A stretch of DNA of 64,000 nt, taken from the NCBI GenBank assembly GCA_020746995.1, contig JAGPXD010000005.1, positions 3,822,982 to 3,886,981 on the forward strand. Direction: 5' to 3'. The notes under the pieces are model-generated. The model searched no databases and was not told where the DNA came from. It worked only from the letters and a program-made list of their open reading frames with translations. Shown in pieces: positions 9,651 to 17,838 of the stretch (position 1 is the first letter of the stretch; each line of letters begins with the position of its first letter). Origin of the DNA: Plectosphaerella cucumerina. Taxonomy: Eukaryota > Ascomycota > Sordariomycetes > Glomerellales > Plectosphaerellaceae. Both the position numbers and the translations under genes were made by a program.

Positions 9651-11476
9651 TTCTCGTGCTCGGCGTAGCCCCCGGACGGCGATATTCTCGGTAGGCGCGG
9701 GTGGTATTTGAGGGTGGTGCTTCGGGCAGCCTTGACGAGATCATAGAGCTGGCCGATCACGCACCTGCCACGCAGCGCACACGCGAGTCGGAGTACGCGG
9801 GGCGTCGGGAGGCTTTTCCTGTCGAGCGTGGGTGGGCTGCAGTGATTGTCGATGCTTTTGGCATTGTCGACGACGGCCTGAAGCTCGGTCAGGAGGGTTT
9901 CGGCTGAGGGGTCTTCCGCCTCTGCAAGCCGTGGCTCTCTTGTCGTCACGGCGTCGTCTCGGGCGTGGGCAGCTTCTCGTGTCCCTAGGTCTACGTCGGC
10001 AGACGCGGGCAGTGTCTTGGCCTCCGTGGGTCGGGTCGTCTCTTCCGCCGTCGTCGGGTCCGTGTGTTTACTGACGGTTTCCGCGGTCATGTTGTCTGCC
10101 GCGGGCGTGGTCTTTGCGGTCTTTGCGGTCTTGGCAGCCTTTGCAGCCTTTGCGACCTTTGCCGTGGGCCGGGGGCCGACGAGGCGTGGCTTCTTGCGAG
10201 GCTTGTCTTCCTCCGGGTCGGTGCTCTCGGCGTCGGTGGTGCCGATGTGGCGTATGGAGGGGTGGTCGACATTATACAGGCCGCATGCCTCGCACGCGGC
10301 AACGTCTTCAGGGAAGACCGGCTCGTCCGGATGCAGGAAGTTGATTGACACGGCGAGGTAATCGGTTAAGTTGACGACGAGGTGGTACTACCGGGGCCTT
10401 GTGACGACGAGGTCCGTCTGTCCGGCGACGATAACTTTAAAGCGGATACACGCCTACTCGAGTATACTTAGTGGTAGGAATAGATTAAGGTAACGGACGG
10501 CCTGCCCGTAGTCGGTTATCGCCCTATATCGTCGGATAAACTTCTCGAGCTTATCGGAGTCGTCGGGGTATACTATAAGCTAGATCTTATAGCCGGGGCC
10601 GATAACGATATTATAGGATCGTAGGGCGGCGTCCTTATAGTAGAGGGCGGTACCCGAGGCCTTCTTCCCGAGATAATAATAGAGAGTGTTAACCCCGGGG
10701 AGGTCGATATGTTTGTTTAACTATACGCTAGCGCTTAGGACGTTCTCGAACGTAGTCGACCGGGTTAGTCCGATGTAATAGGGGATAGGGCCCTTCGGAG
10801 GGCTAGTAGTTATAGTCTCGAGGAAGGCGCGGGCGTTAGTAGCGGACGGTCTGTCGGTAATTTTAGATAGGCCTGTAAGGTGCTATTTGTCGACGGGCCG
10901 CTCGGTAAGGTAGAGGCGGGAGACCCCGTTTTTAAGGTTATCCTTGTCTTGGCTCTATTCGACGAACTAAAGGTTGTACTTTAGGTCCGAGTACGGGAAG
11001 TACTTTAGGAGTGCCGGCAGGTCGGCCTCGAGGGGTTATACGTCGATTATACTGCCGAAGCGTGTGTCGGTAGCGAAGCGGGCTAGGTGGTAGATAATGC
11101 CTTCTCCTATCTCCTCCGGGGCTAGGGCGAAGGCGGGCTTGGCTATTGACGGTTGGGCTGGTACTGGCGCCCCGGGGGCCGGGCGAGGAGGGAGGGTCGA
11201 GGCGCGAATGGCTTGTGTCTTGGGCGTAGAAGAGGCCTGACTAGCGCGCTTCTCGCCGTGCCGGGCGAGGACTTTCTTATAGATCTGTCGGAATTCGGTG
11301 ATAAGCTCGTCCACGTCGTTACGTAGGTCCGGGACGGGCGCTGTGGGTTGTTGATGTCGACGAGATGCGTGTCGCTGGCGGTCGGCATCTGGGGGCACGA
11401 CGCGGCGCACCTGCGCGTTGAGCGATTGTAGACGGGCCCCGAAGGCGTCCAGGATAGAGATAATGTCGTCTTCCAT
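9651..11476 (-). pseudogene. JmjC-domain protein gene destroyed by RIP-type mutations (copy 1)
   Basis: A single reading frame runs from ATG 11476 to at least 9651, broken by eight stops (at 11038, 10969, 10957, 10885, 10723, 10582, 10456 and 10390, first base given). All are TAG or TAA where Gln (CAG/CAA) or Trp (TGG) fits. The JmjC fold is recognisable: DLPGVNTLYYYLGKK, SGTALYYKDAALRSYN, GYKI-stop-LIVYPDDSDKLEKF and TRPR-stop-YHLVVNLTD. JmjC proteins are Fe(II)/2-oxoglutarate oxygenases, often histone demethylases. The first metal-binding motif HxE/D is YYK here; the distal His in YHLVVN remains. N-terminal residues 1-146 are open and disordered. After the JmjC domain come CEACGLYNVDHPS, a basic KPRKKPR stretch and Lys-Ala repeats. 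Part of it is duplicated at 55101-56100. It cannot make a working protein. Confidence 0.85.
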
Positions 11477-11698
11477 GCCTGTGGGTGAGTGTACAAGGCG
11501 GGAGACTTCGCGGCGCGGTGGTGGTGTGAGGGGCGTGGTGCTGCGCCTGGTGTTGACTGTGTTTTGGGACCGGCGCGCGACGTGGACTCAATTGAGCGTG
11601 CCTGCCTGCCGCGGTGGAAAGAAGGGTTGGCGCCGATGTTTATGCCTTCCACACGCAGGGGCGCGAAGGCGGTCTCCAGGGTTGCAAGGTGGAGTCAT

Positions 11699-11739
11699 GC
11701 ACGGGCCACAAGGTCCATCGTGAGCCTTGTGGCCCGTGC
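11699..11739. repeat. Hairpin repeat A (perfect 15-bp arms)
   Basis: GCACGGGCCACAAGG (11699-11713) and its exact reverse complement (11725-11739) flank an 11-base loop. Related hairpins lie at 56384-56424 and 58334-58374. This one sits about 220 bp beyond the JmjC copy 1 start; the one at 56384 sits about 280 bp beyond copy 2. Confidence 0.9.
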
Positions 11740-12297
11740 GCCGCCCACCCCCAGGGTACAGCCACACGTGCCAGGCTCTTAATGTCCATAAGGTTCTTGG
11801 GTAGCTCAGGCGTGGTAAGTAGTACCCCCATTTGATGGTATGGTATGGTTAAACTGCCTTGTAAGGTCGTGGTTCTTGGCGGTGGAGGCCACCGTCGACA
11901 AGTGATCACCATCTTTCAAGAGGCGTCCTCCGTGAGGCATCTCGCCGAGCGAATCGAGCGTCGCCGGGCGGGGGTTGGCTCAGAGCCGTGTCCACGGCAG
12001 GAGGCATATCCGTGGAGGGCAAGACAGCGCTCAGCTACCAATAATGATGTGTGATCTGTGGCACCCAGGTGTGGGAGGAGGGGCCGATGGCCACCCTCTG
12101 CGGATCTGATCCGCCTCGCCCGGGCTTCCTTCCTCGTCGTGTCCGGCATTGGGGGTGCATCGCCAATCAGCAAGCGCCTGTTCCTGGGTCGCTGAAACTG
12201 TCAATGAGTTGATTGGTTTAGGGGCGGGGTCCCTGGCGCGAAGCGCTCGGTGATCCGGGGAAACCCGAGCGGCTCGTCAAGTCGCGAAACCGGCAAT
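11740..12297. other. Non-coding stretch before CHAT relic
   Basis: Open frames on both strands here are short and carry no recognisable domain. I see only imperfect GC-rich repeats. It may contain further decayed sequence of the CHAT gene upstream of the part I can recognise. Confidence 0.4.
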
Positions 12298-12674
12298 CGA
12301 CAGCTACTATCAATCGGCCGCATATCGGAGGTGAGCCTTCAGAATGCCCGGCTGGCCTATTTGCCGGCATGCTCGACGGCGCAGAACAAGTCGGATCGTC
12401 TCTCGGACGAGGTCATCCACGTGGTGAGCGGGTTCCAGGTCGCCGGCTTCCCGCACATCGTGGGCTGTTGTGGCCGCCGAATAACAGGACCTGTGTGGAG
12501 GTGGCGAGCAGGTTCTACTCGCGGCTTTTTGGGCAGAAGCCACCATGGCGCGATGTCACGGTTGCGATGGCGATGCGCGATGCGGTGATGGAAGTGTTGG
12601 AAGACGGGGAGATGGAGGCGCCGCTGAATCGGGCACTACATGTCCACTACGGCGGTCCGTGGACTCTAACATGA
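12298..12674 (+). pseudogene. CHAT (caspase-like) domain relic
   Basis: The CHAT domain is a caspase-fold cysteine protease module, in fungi often fused to TPR repeats. Frame one encodes SLQNARLAYLPACST, matching the active-site block LxxARLAxLSACxT with the catalytic Cys in ACST. LSDEVIHVVSGFQVAGFPHIV follows, the usual DExxHLAxAFQLAGFxHVVGTLW. A one-base loss near 12468 shifts to the next frame, which continues LWPPNNRTCVEVASRFYSRLF, VAMAMRDAVMEVLEDGEM and the terminal HVHYGGPW (usual WAPFVHYGxP). The segment carrying the catalytic His upstream is not found. The end at HYGGP then a stop suggests the original C-terminus. A broken fragment, not an active protease. Confidence 0.75.
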
Positions 12675-12973
12675 CATCGCGTCCTGGTCAAGTGGGTCAT
12701 ATTCTTGTTGGGGCGCAGTGCATCAGATGCCAGCTCAGGGCGGATATTGTGATGGTCTTGCTGCAGGTCTTTCGTTTGCCTTAAAACTTCCGTCGGATTA
12801 TCCCTTTGAAATGTGTCTGCTTTGAGCTGAGGTGTATCGCAATTTATACTATTCTTTGCAAAGGAGCCTAGTTGGGTTTTGAGTAATATATTTTCGGGCT
12901 GGGTAGTGTGTCGAATCCGCTCCAGCTCGATGACGAATCCTGTTGGTGTTAGTCCGGCAGGGGCTACCTCAAT

Positions 12974-14155
12974 ATGCAGTTGCCGGAGGATGAGTGGCAC
13001 AAGATGACAGACTTGGAGGGAAACCCCGTCACATTCGGCAACCCTGGCTGCCTGCGTAGGCCCGACGGCACCCTTCCCGACGGTTTCGAGGAGAGCCAGG
13101 TGTTTGCGCCTTCCGAGGACAGGGGCAGTGCGCTGTGAAGATCCATTTCGGACGGCCTGAAGCTGTTCGGTTTCAAGGAAGACGAGGTCATCAATGTGGT
13201 GCGAATCCCGATTGTCGTACAAGCTGTCAGAGAGGGTGTACAGTACCTGCCGCTCGAGGACTCGCGAGAGGTCAAGCGGCCGCACGCGCTCGTGGCGGTG
13301 GCGGGCGACGAGATCGTCCACGGGCTGAAAACCGGCCGGTTCGTAGGGCTGCACCTCGATGCCATGAAGGAGTACAACGATTTCCTCATGAAGCTGCAGA
13401 ACAGCGAACACGACAAGCGAAGCATCCCGATCCTGAATCAATCTGGCACGCCAGAGGTGCTGGACTGGCTCCTGAGCAAGGCCGGCACGGTGCCCGACCG
13501 GGTGGCGGTTCAATGGCTGGTAGCGGCTATGGCGCAGATCGCCGAGCGGCTGGAGCAGAGGGCCGACTGGGCGTTCCCGCCCGTGATCAACGTCGAGCCT
13601 CAACTGCGCATAGTGCTACGACAGTTGGACCCAGCGACGCTGCGCGAGATGGCTGTAAGCTTCCCGTGGCCTACGCGGGAGATGGACGGGGTCGAGGTGC
13701 TGCCAGTCCGGGCGATGAAACCGAAGGAGAAGCAGATGTGGTTGGCAGGGCTGTGGAGCCTGGTCAAGGACGAGGTCCAGGAGACAACCAAGGCGACCGC
13801 GGCGAGGGCCCGATCACGATCGCCCTCGGCGTCGGTGACCTCAGGGTCGGCCTCACGGTTCGAGGCGCCGCGCGGGTTCACCCCTTCGCGCATGGAATCG
13901 ACCCTGCGGCGGAGCCATGCCTTGAGGATGCTTTCTCCCTCTGTCTCAGAGCAAACACTGGCGGTCCCGGGGGCCGAGACGGATCTTTCGAGCCGGGCGC
14001 GGCGGCGGTCCATGGGCGAGACCCTCGCGGTGCCTGGCGTGGTGTCGCCGGCGAGGGGCGACCTGGAACTGGTGCGGCTAATGAGTGTCAGGAAGCCCAG
14101 CCAAACAGTGCTAACTGACGCTATGCAACCAGCTCTTTTCCGGGTTGGCGAGTAA
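12974..14155 (+). pseudogene. Unrecognised ORF with one in-frame TGA
   Basis: From ATG 12974 one frame (MQLPEDEWHKMTDLEG...) runs to a TGA at 13136-13138 (a CGA-to-TGA change would explain it). The same frame then stays open to the stop at 14155, more than 330 codons, including FGFKEDEVINVVRIPIV, VQYLPLEDSREVKRPHALV and WLVAAMAQIAERLEQRADW. The C-terminal third is rich in Ser, Arg and Ala (ARARSRSPSASVTSGSASRF) and looks disordered. Base use is GC-rich and codon-like, so it was probably a real gene. I recognise no family. An alternative start at 13196 would give an intact 319-aa protein, so it could still be expressed in part. It lies downstream of the CHAT relic on the same strand, but no link is shown. 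Confidence 0.5.
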
Positions 14156-14383
14156 ATCTACCTGCTTATATCTCATCTCGGGACTGAAGTCAAAATCACG
14201 GGGGTGAGCGGCAAACTATTGAGCTTCGCTTCAGCCTTATCAGACTTGGGACTTTGTTCATTACAGGAAAGGATCATTGAAATCTGCGTTGTGCTGGGAA
14301 AACTACACATAATTGAGCCTGTCACCTCCCTCCCCACAACGACAGAGAGAGGCAAGAGGGTGTATGTTGTATTTATCACAAGC

Positions 14384-15397
14384 TTACAACCAACCCGAGG
14401 TGTCGATAAAACCCACCTTGCCCTGTCCAGTAACAAAATAGAACCTGTTGGTGTCATTACATGTGCGGCCCTGGCGAACAGCAGTGACGGATTGTAGGTC
14501 CGATGACTCAGCTACTGTCTCGGCAGTGTTGTTCGCATCGACGCGGATGATACGTGAAGCAATGACCGCGGAAATCCAGGATGCGTCGTACTTGTCAATA
14601 TGGAGATCGTCCAGTCCAAGACCAAGGTTCGTTGCAAGAGTTTCCGTAGGTCCAACAGGGCTCCCGAGCTCTGGATCGATAGGCACACGATAGTAGCCTT
14701 CCCCCATGAAGTTGTTGTAGTACAAAAACACAGTTTCTGACTTTCTTGGCCTGTGTACTCTGATTCCATCAATGCCAACAAAGTATTCCATCCCTGATGG
14801 AGAGATGGTTGTATCATCGGGATGGACGACAACCGCAGTGTCGCCGGTGAGTGTGTCGATACGGTAGACGCGGCCATCATAAGAATCGCTGGCCAAAATG
14901 ACGGTCGGGTTCTCAAGGGTAGTTAGCCCGTTGAGAAATGTCGCTTCTGGAAGTGAGGCAGCCTTGACTACCCGTGGACTCTGGCGGGGATAGTCCTCTA
15001 GACTGATTGTCCAAATGGAGAAGGAACCCTTCTGGCCAGAGACTGTCGTGTGATTCAAGTCGCCGATGATGATGGCGTAGTTATCCGGCGTTGTTTCAAC
15101 GATCCCGCCGAGGCCAGTCAAGCCAGGGTTCGTATTCGGAAATTTGTGGACAAGAGTTTTCTCGTCCGGGCGGGAAGGATCGAGGAGATAGAGTTCGGGG
15201 GCCGACTGGCTGTTGATAAGCAGTTGCCCATTGGGTCGAATGTAGAAATTCTCCAACCACACAGGGGGTAGAAACTGGTGAATGATGGTCGGCTTGAGAA
15301 GATCGGTGTCGTTACGCCCTTTCAGTGTGGCAGGGGTCGGGGACATGGCCCGAGTGGAACCGAAAGCCAGAATAGCGAGGAGCAGGATGAGATTCAT
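14384..15397 (-). CDS. Secreted SMP-30/gluconolactonase-like beta-propeller protein
   Basis: About 337 aa from the ATG at 15397, chosen because it opens directly with a signal peptide: MNLILLLAILAFGSTRA. An in-frame ATG 22 codons upstream would bury it. The mature part has the repeated strand pattern of a six-bladed beta-propeller: WLENFYIRPNGQLLIN, LYLLDPSRPDEKTLVHKF, TGLGGIVETTPDNYAIIIGD, FLNGLTTLENPTVILASDSYDG, VYRIDTLTGD, GMEYFVGIDGIRVHR and LDDLHIDKYD. This is the SMP-30/gluconolactonase/LRE-like fold, in which related proteins hydrolyse lactones or have no known activity. N-glycosylation sequons are present (NDT, NHT, NNT). Single exon, intact. It is the only clearly intact gene in a graveyard region. 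Enzymatic role is not shown. Confidence 0.82.
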   Translation of the reverse strand: MNLILLLAILAFGSTRAMSPTPATLKGRNDTDLLKPTIIHQFLPPVWLENFYIRPNGQLLINSQSAPELYLLDPSRPDEKTLVHKFPNTNPGLTGLGGIVETTPDNYAIIIGDLNHTTVSGQKGSFSIWTISLEDYPRQSPRVVKAASLPEATFLNGLTTLENPTVILASDSYDGRVYRIDTLTGDTAVVVHPDDTTISPSGMEYFVGIDGIRVHRPRKSETVFLYYNNFMGEGYYRVPIDPELGSPVGPTETLATNLGLGLDDLHIDKYDASWISAVIASRIIRVDANNTAETVAESSDLQSVTAVRQGRTCNDTNRFYFVTGQGKVGFIDTSGWL

Positions 15398-16489
15398 TGT
15401 GGAAGAAGAAGCATGTGATGTACGACTGTTCTGGAGGATAAAATGGGCAAGGGGAAAGGCCATACTTTATACACTGCAGCGGCTCGCCTCTGAAGTCAGC
15501 TGGCTATGATAAATACGTAAGCCGAAATTGGAACATTTTGTTTCTCCGTTGTTAAATGAAGTTTTTAGTGTCTGAACGACGTGGATCGGGCTATTCGAGA
15601 AGTCCGGCAGGGCGGTCAACAGACCGTTGCCGATCTTGACTGACCGGAGATTCTCGGACGCCGCCACATGACTCGTCGCGTTGTGCTTCATGTCGCCACC
15701 TATGCGCGTCTTCTGATGATAAACACTGCATTTTTGATCTTGATCAGGATAGTGCGGCCCAGGGCCTATGTGAGTCGTTGTGAGAGCGACCCCGGACAGG
15801 TCTTCTCGTGCTTGGCGCTCATAGCCCACGACAGCGACTTGCAGGCTGTTGCAGGCGGTGCTGTGGCAGGCTTGGTGGAATCTCCGATAAGACCAACGCG
15901 CATCTGCTGGTGGATGACCCGCGTTTTCACTACGGAAAGCTCCGTTTCAGCATGCCGAGCAAGTACCCCGGCCGTGGCCGCACGTCTCATTGTGCCTACG
16001 GGTCTATCCTCAGCGAGAATCGTACCTTGTGTGATGTGGCGTCAGCACGTCAAGGGCCTACGGGGTTCGGGCGTGCAGCCGTCCGCGGGGCCGACGGTGA
16101 ACGCCGAGGGTGGGTAATGCTGCTACGAAGTTTGCCTGGCGATTGCTCGGGGTCTAGTCGGTGGCGCCGCCTCTCGGGCCCCGAACTTGTGGAGACGGGG
16201 GCGGATTACTGAGGGGCGGATTTCCGGGGGTGCCGCCGACCGCGCCCGGCTCATCAGCTTCAAGCCATGCCCAGAACTGCAATCCTGTATCTTCGGTTCG
16301 CAAGCGGTTTAATTGTTAAGACACATTCAACAACCACCACAACAACAACACCTCCGATTTTGATCATTGCTATTATTAGTAGTAGTCGTAGTATTGTTAT
16401 TATCAATCCTACTTACGGCTTAGCTCCTGCCCTCTCGACCTCAGCGTCACCCGACCAAAGCAGTTGACAGAAAAACGCGCACTCCTTCA
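15398..16489. other. 1.1 kb without a recognisable gene
   Basis: A 149-codon frame at 15668-16117 (+) and overlapping frames show no known domain. A low-complexity tract lies at 16325-16410 (CAACCACCACAACAACAAC, then ATTATTAGTAGTAG). The first ~150 bases should contain the promoter of the beta-propeller gene. Confidence 0.5.
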
Positions 16490-17440
16490 TTCATCTACCC
16501 CAACCTAGATATCCGCCCATCCATTGCGACCACATCTTCCATCCGCTACGGCGTTGAATCAATCCATCTATCGATCGTATCCTGGGACAGGTTATCCCGC
16601 GCCCCTATAGCTAGGTTGCGTAACTCCTACTCATCCCAGACTGCGTGTCTCCGGATGTGCTGCTTGGGGACCTTCCAGGCGTTCTCGATAGGGGACAGGT
16701 CGGGGGACCCAGGTGTATTGATGTAGGATTTTAGTCCATTAGCCTGTTTCCACGCCCGTAATGAATCAAACCATCCCAGTCCATGACGGAGTCCCCATCC
16801 GCTTTTAGGGCAAACTGGTGATGGACCTCAATCCAGGGTTTTACGTGCTTCTCCGGGATCTCGTCGCGGTAGACCTCCTGATCATCATGCCGTTGCTTTT
16901 CCCTGGGACCTCGACTCTACTGTCTCCTGGATACAGTTGGGGCAGTACAGTTCACCAGGTGTTCCTGATGATACGGGCCCTACCCTCGGGTCCTAGGGGG
17001 GAGTGTACTTCGTCGGAAACTTGGACGTCACGCCAGTCCTCTGGACGCGGACGTTGCTTAAGGGCAGTTTCTGCTTCGCATAGGCGTCGTGCAGCTGAGG
17101 ATGGGTTGACTTAGCGCTTCTCGCAGGCAATACACTTCTGCGTACAATCCCGAGAGCCCTCGGAACCCGGATATAGGATGATAGTTATAATTAACGCCTG
17201 TCTCGAGGGCTAGATTTAACTAGGTCAGAGCCCGCGCCTCCCAGCCTACGGTCCATATTAACCGCTCTATCTTGTGTAGATACGACAAGGTGAGGGTGCC
17301 ACGGCGACCGCGAGTCTCTGTAGTTGTAGCGTTACTGTGATGACGCCGGTCGCGTCGGTCGTGCAGGAGCTTCCATCCTGTTGTTTTAGAGACACCGAGA
17401 CAGTCAAACAACTGTTGTTTAACGTAGGTATTTTATGAGA
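16490..17440 (-). pseudogene. Tc1/mariner-type transposase relic
   Basis: Read on the minus strand from 17440, a helix-turn-helix-like segment (CLGVSKTTGWKLLHDRRD) leads into a frame open to about 17220. Degenerate sequence follows with several stops. Near 16700 the catalytic core end TPGSPDLSPIENAWKVPKQ appears, the classic Tc1/mariner block around the third DDE/D acidic residue. It is followed by IDSTP-stop-RMEDVVAMDGR, the common C-terminus. Stops and frameshifts throughout show it is dead. I could not find clear terminal inverted repeats or a TA duplication. Confidence 0.75.
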
Positions 17441-17838
17441 GTCAAGAAATCGACAACACCAGTTGTCTTACATTTCGTAGGGGTTCTAGATAGGTACTCA
17501 TAGTGGTAGTAGTGGTGGTGATGGTGGAGGTGGGCAAGTTGGGGTGGCTAGATTCAAGAGTGCGCTTGACCGCCTACCAACTCACAATGGGCGTTGACTC
17601 GAAGAACTACTACTGGGTGTCACCCGGCCACGACGAAACCTAGCAGGTCGCAAGCGCCTCGTCAGACCAACATGCACGGCTTAAGCACTGCATATTTATA
17701 TTGACAAAGAGAAGCCATAAGCTCAAAAAGGGTGAAAAAGGCAGTGCAGATGACACGATTATGATTGAACAAAAGTGGTCAACATGTTTTTGTCAGATCA
17801 ATGTGTTCATCCTCAGTTGGGCCCAGCTCGGAATCCCT
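17441..17838. other. Intergenic with short GGT-type microsatellite
   Basis: A GTGGTAGTAGTGGTGGTGATGG-like trinucleotide tract lies at about 17503-17532. No gene is recognisable. The region serves as 3' flank of the ABC transporter gene. Confidence 0.5.

Noticed and set aside
10060..10170. Lys-Ala repeat region as a separate gene
   Set aside because: The + frames here are shadows of the KVAKAAKAAKTAK stretch in the minus-strand JmjC protein.
12647..13603. A 318-codon open frame on - overlapping the unknown ORF
   Set aside because: The + frame is longer, continues across the TGA and ends with a plausible tail; the minus frame has no recognisable content.
15668..16117. A 149-codon frame as a gene
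   Set aside because: No domain, no clear start context, and competing frames on both strands of similar length.
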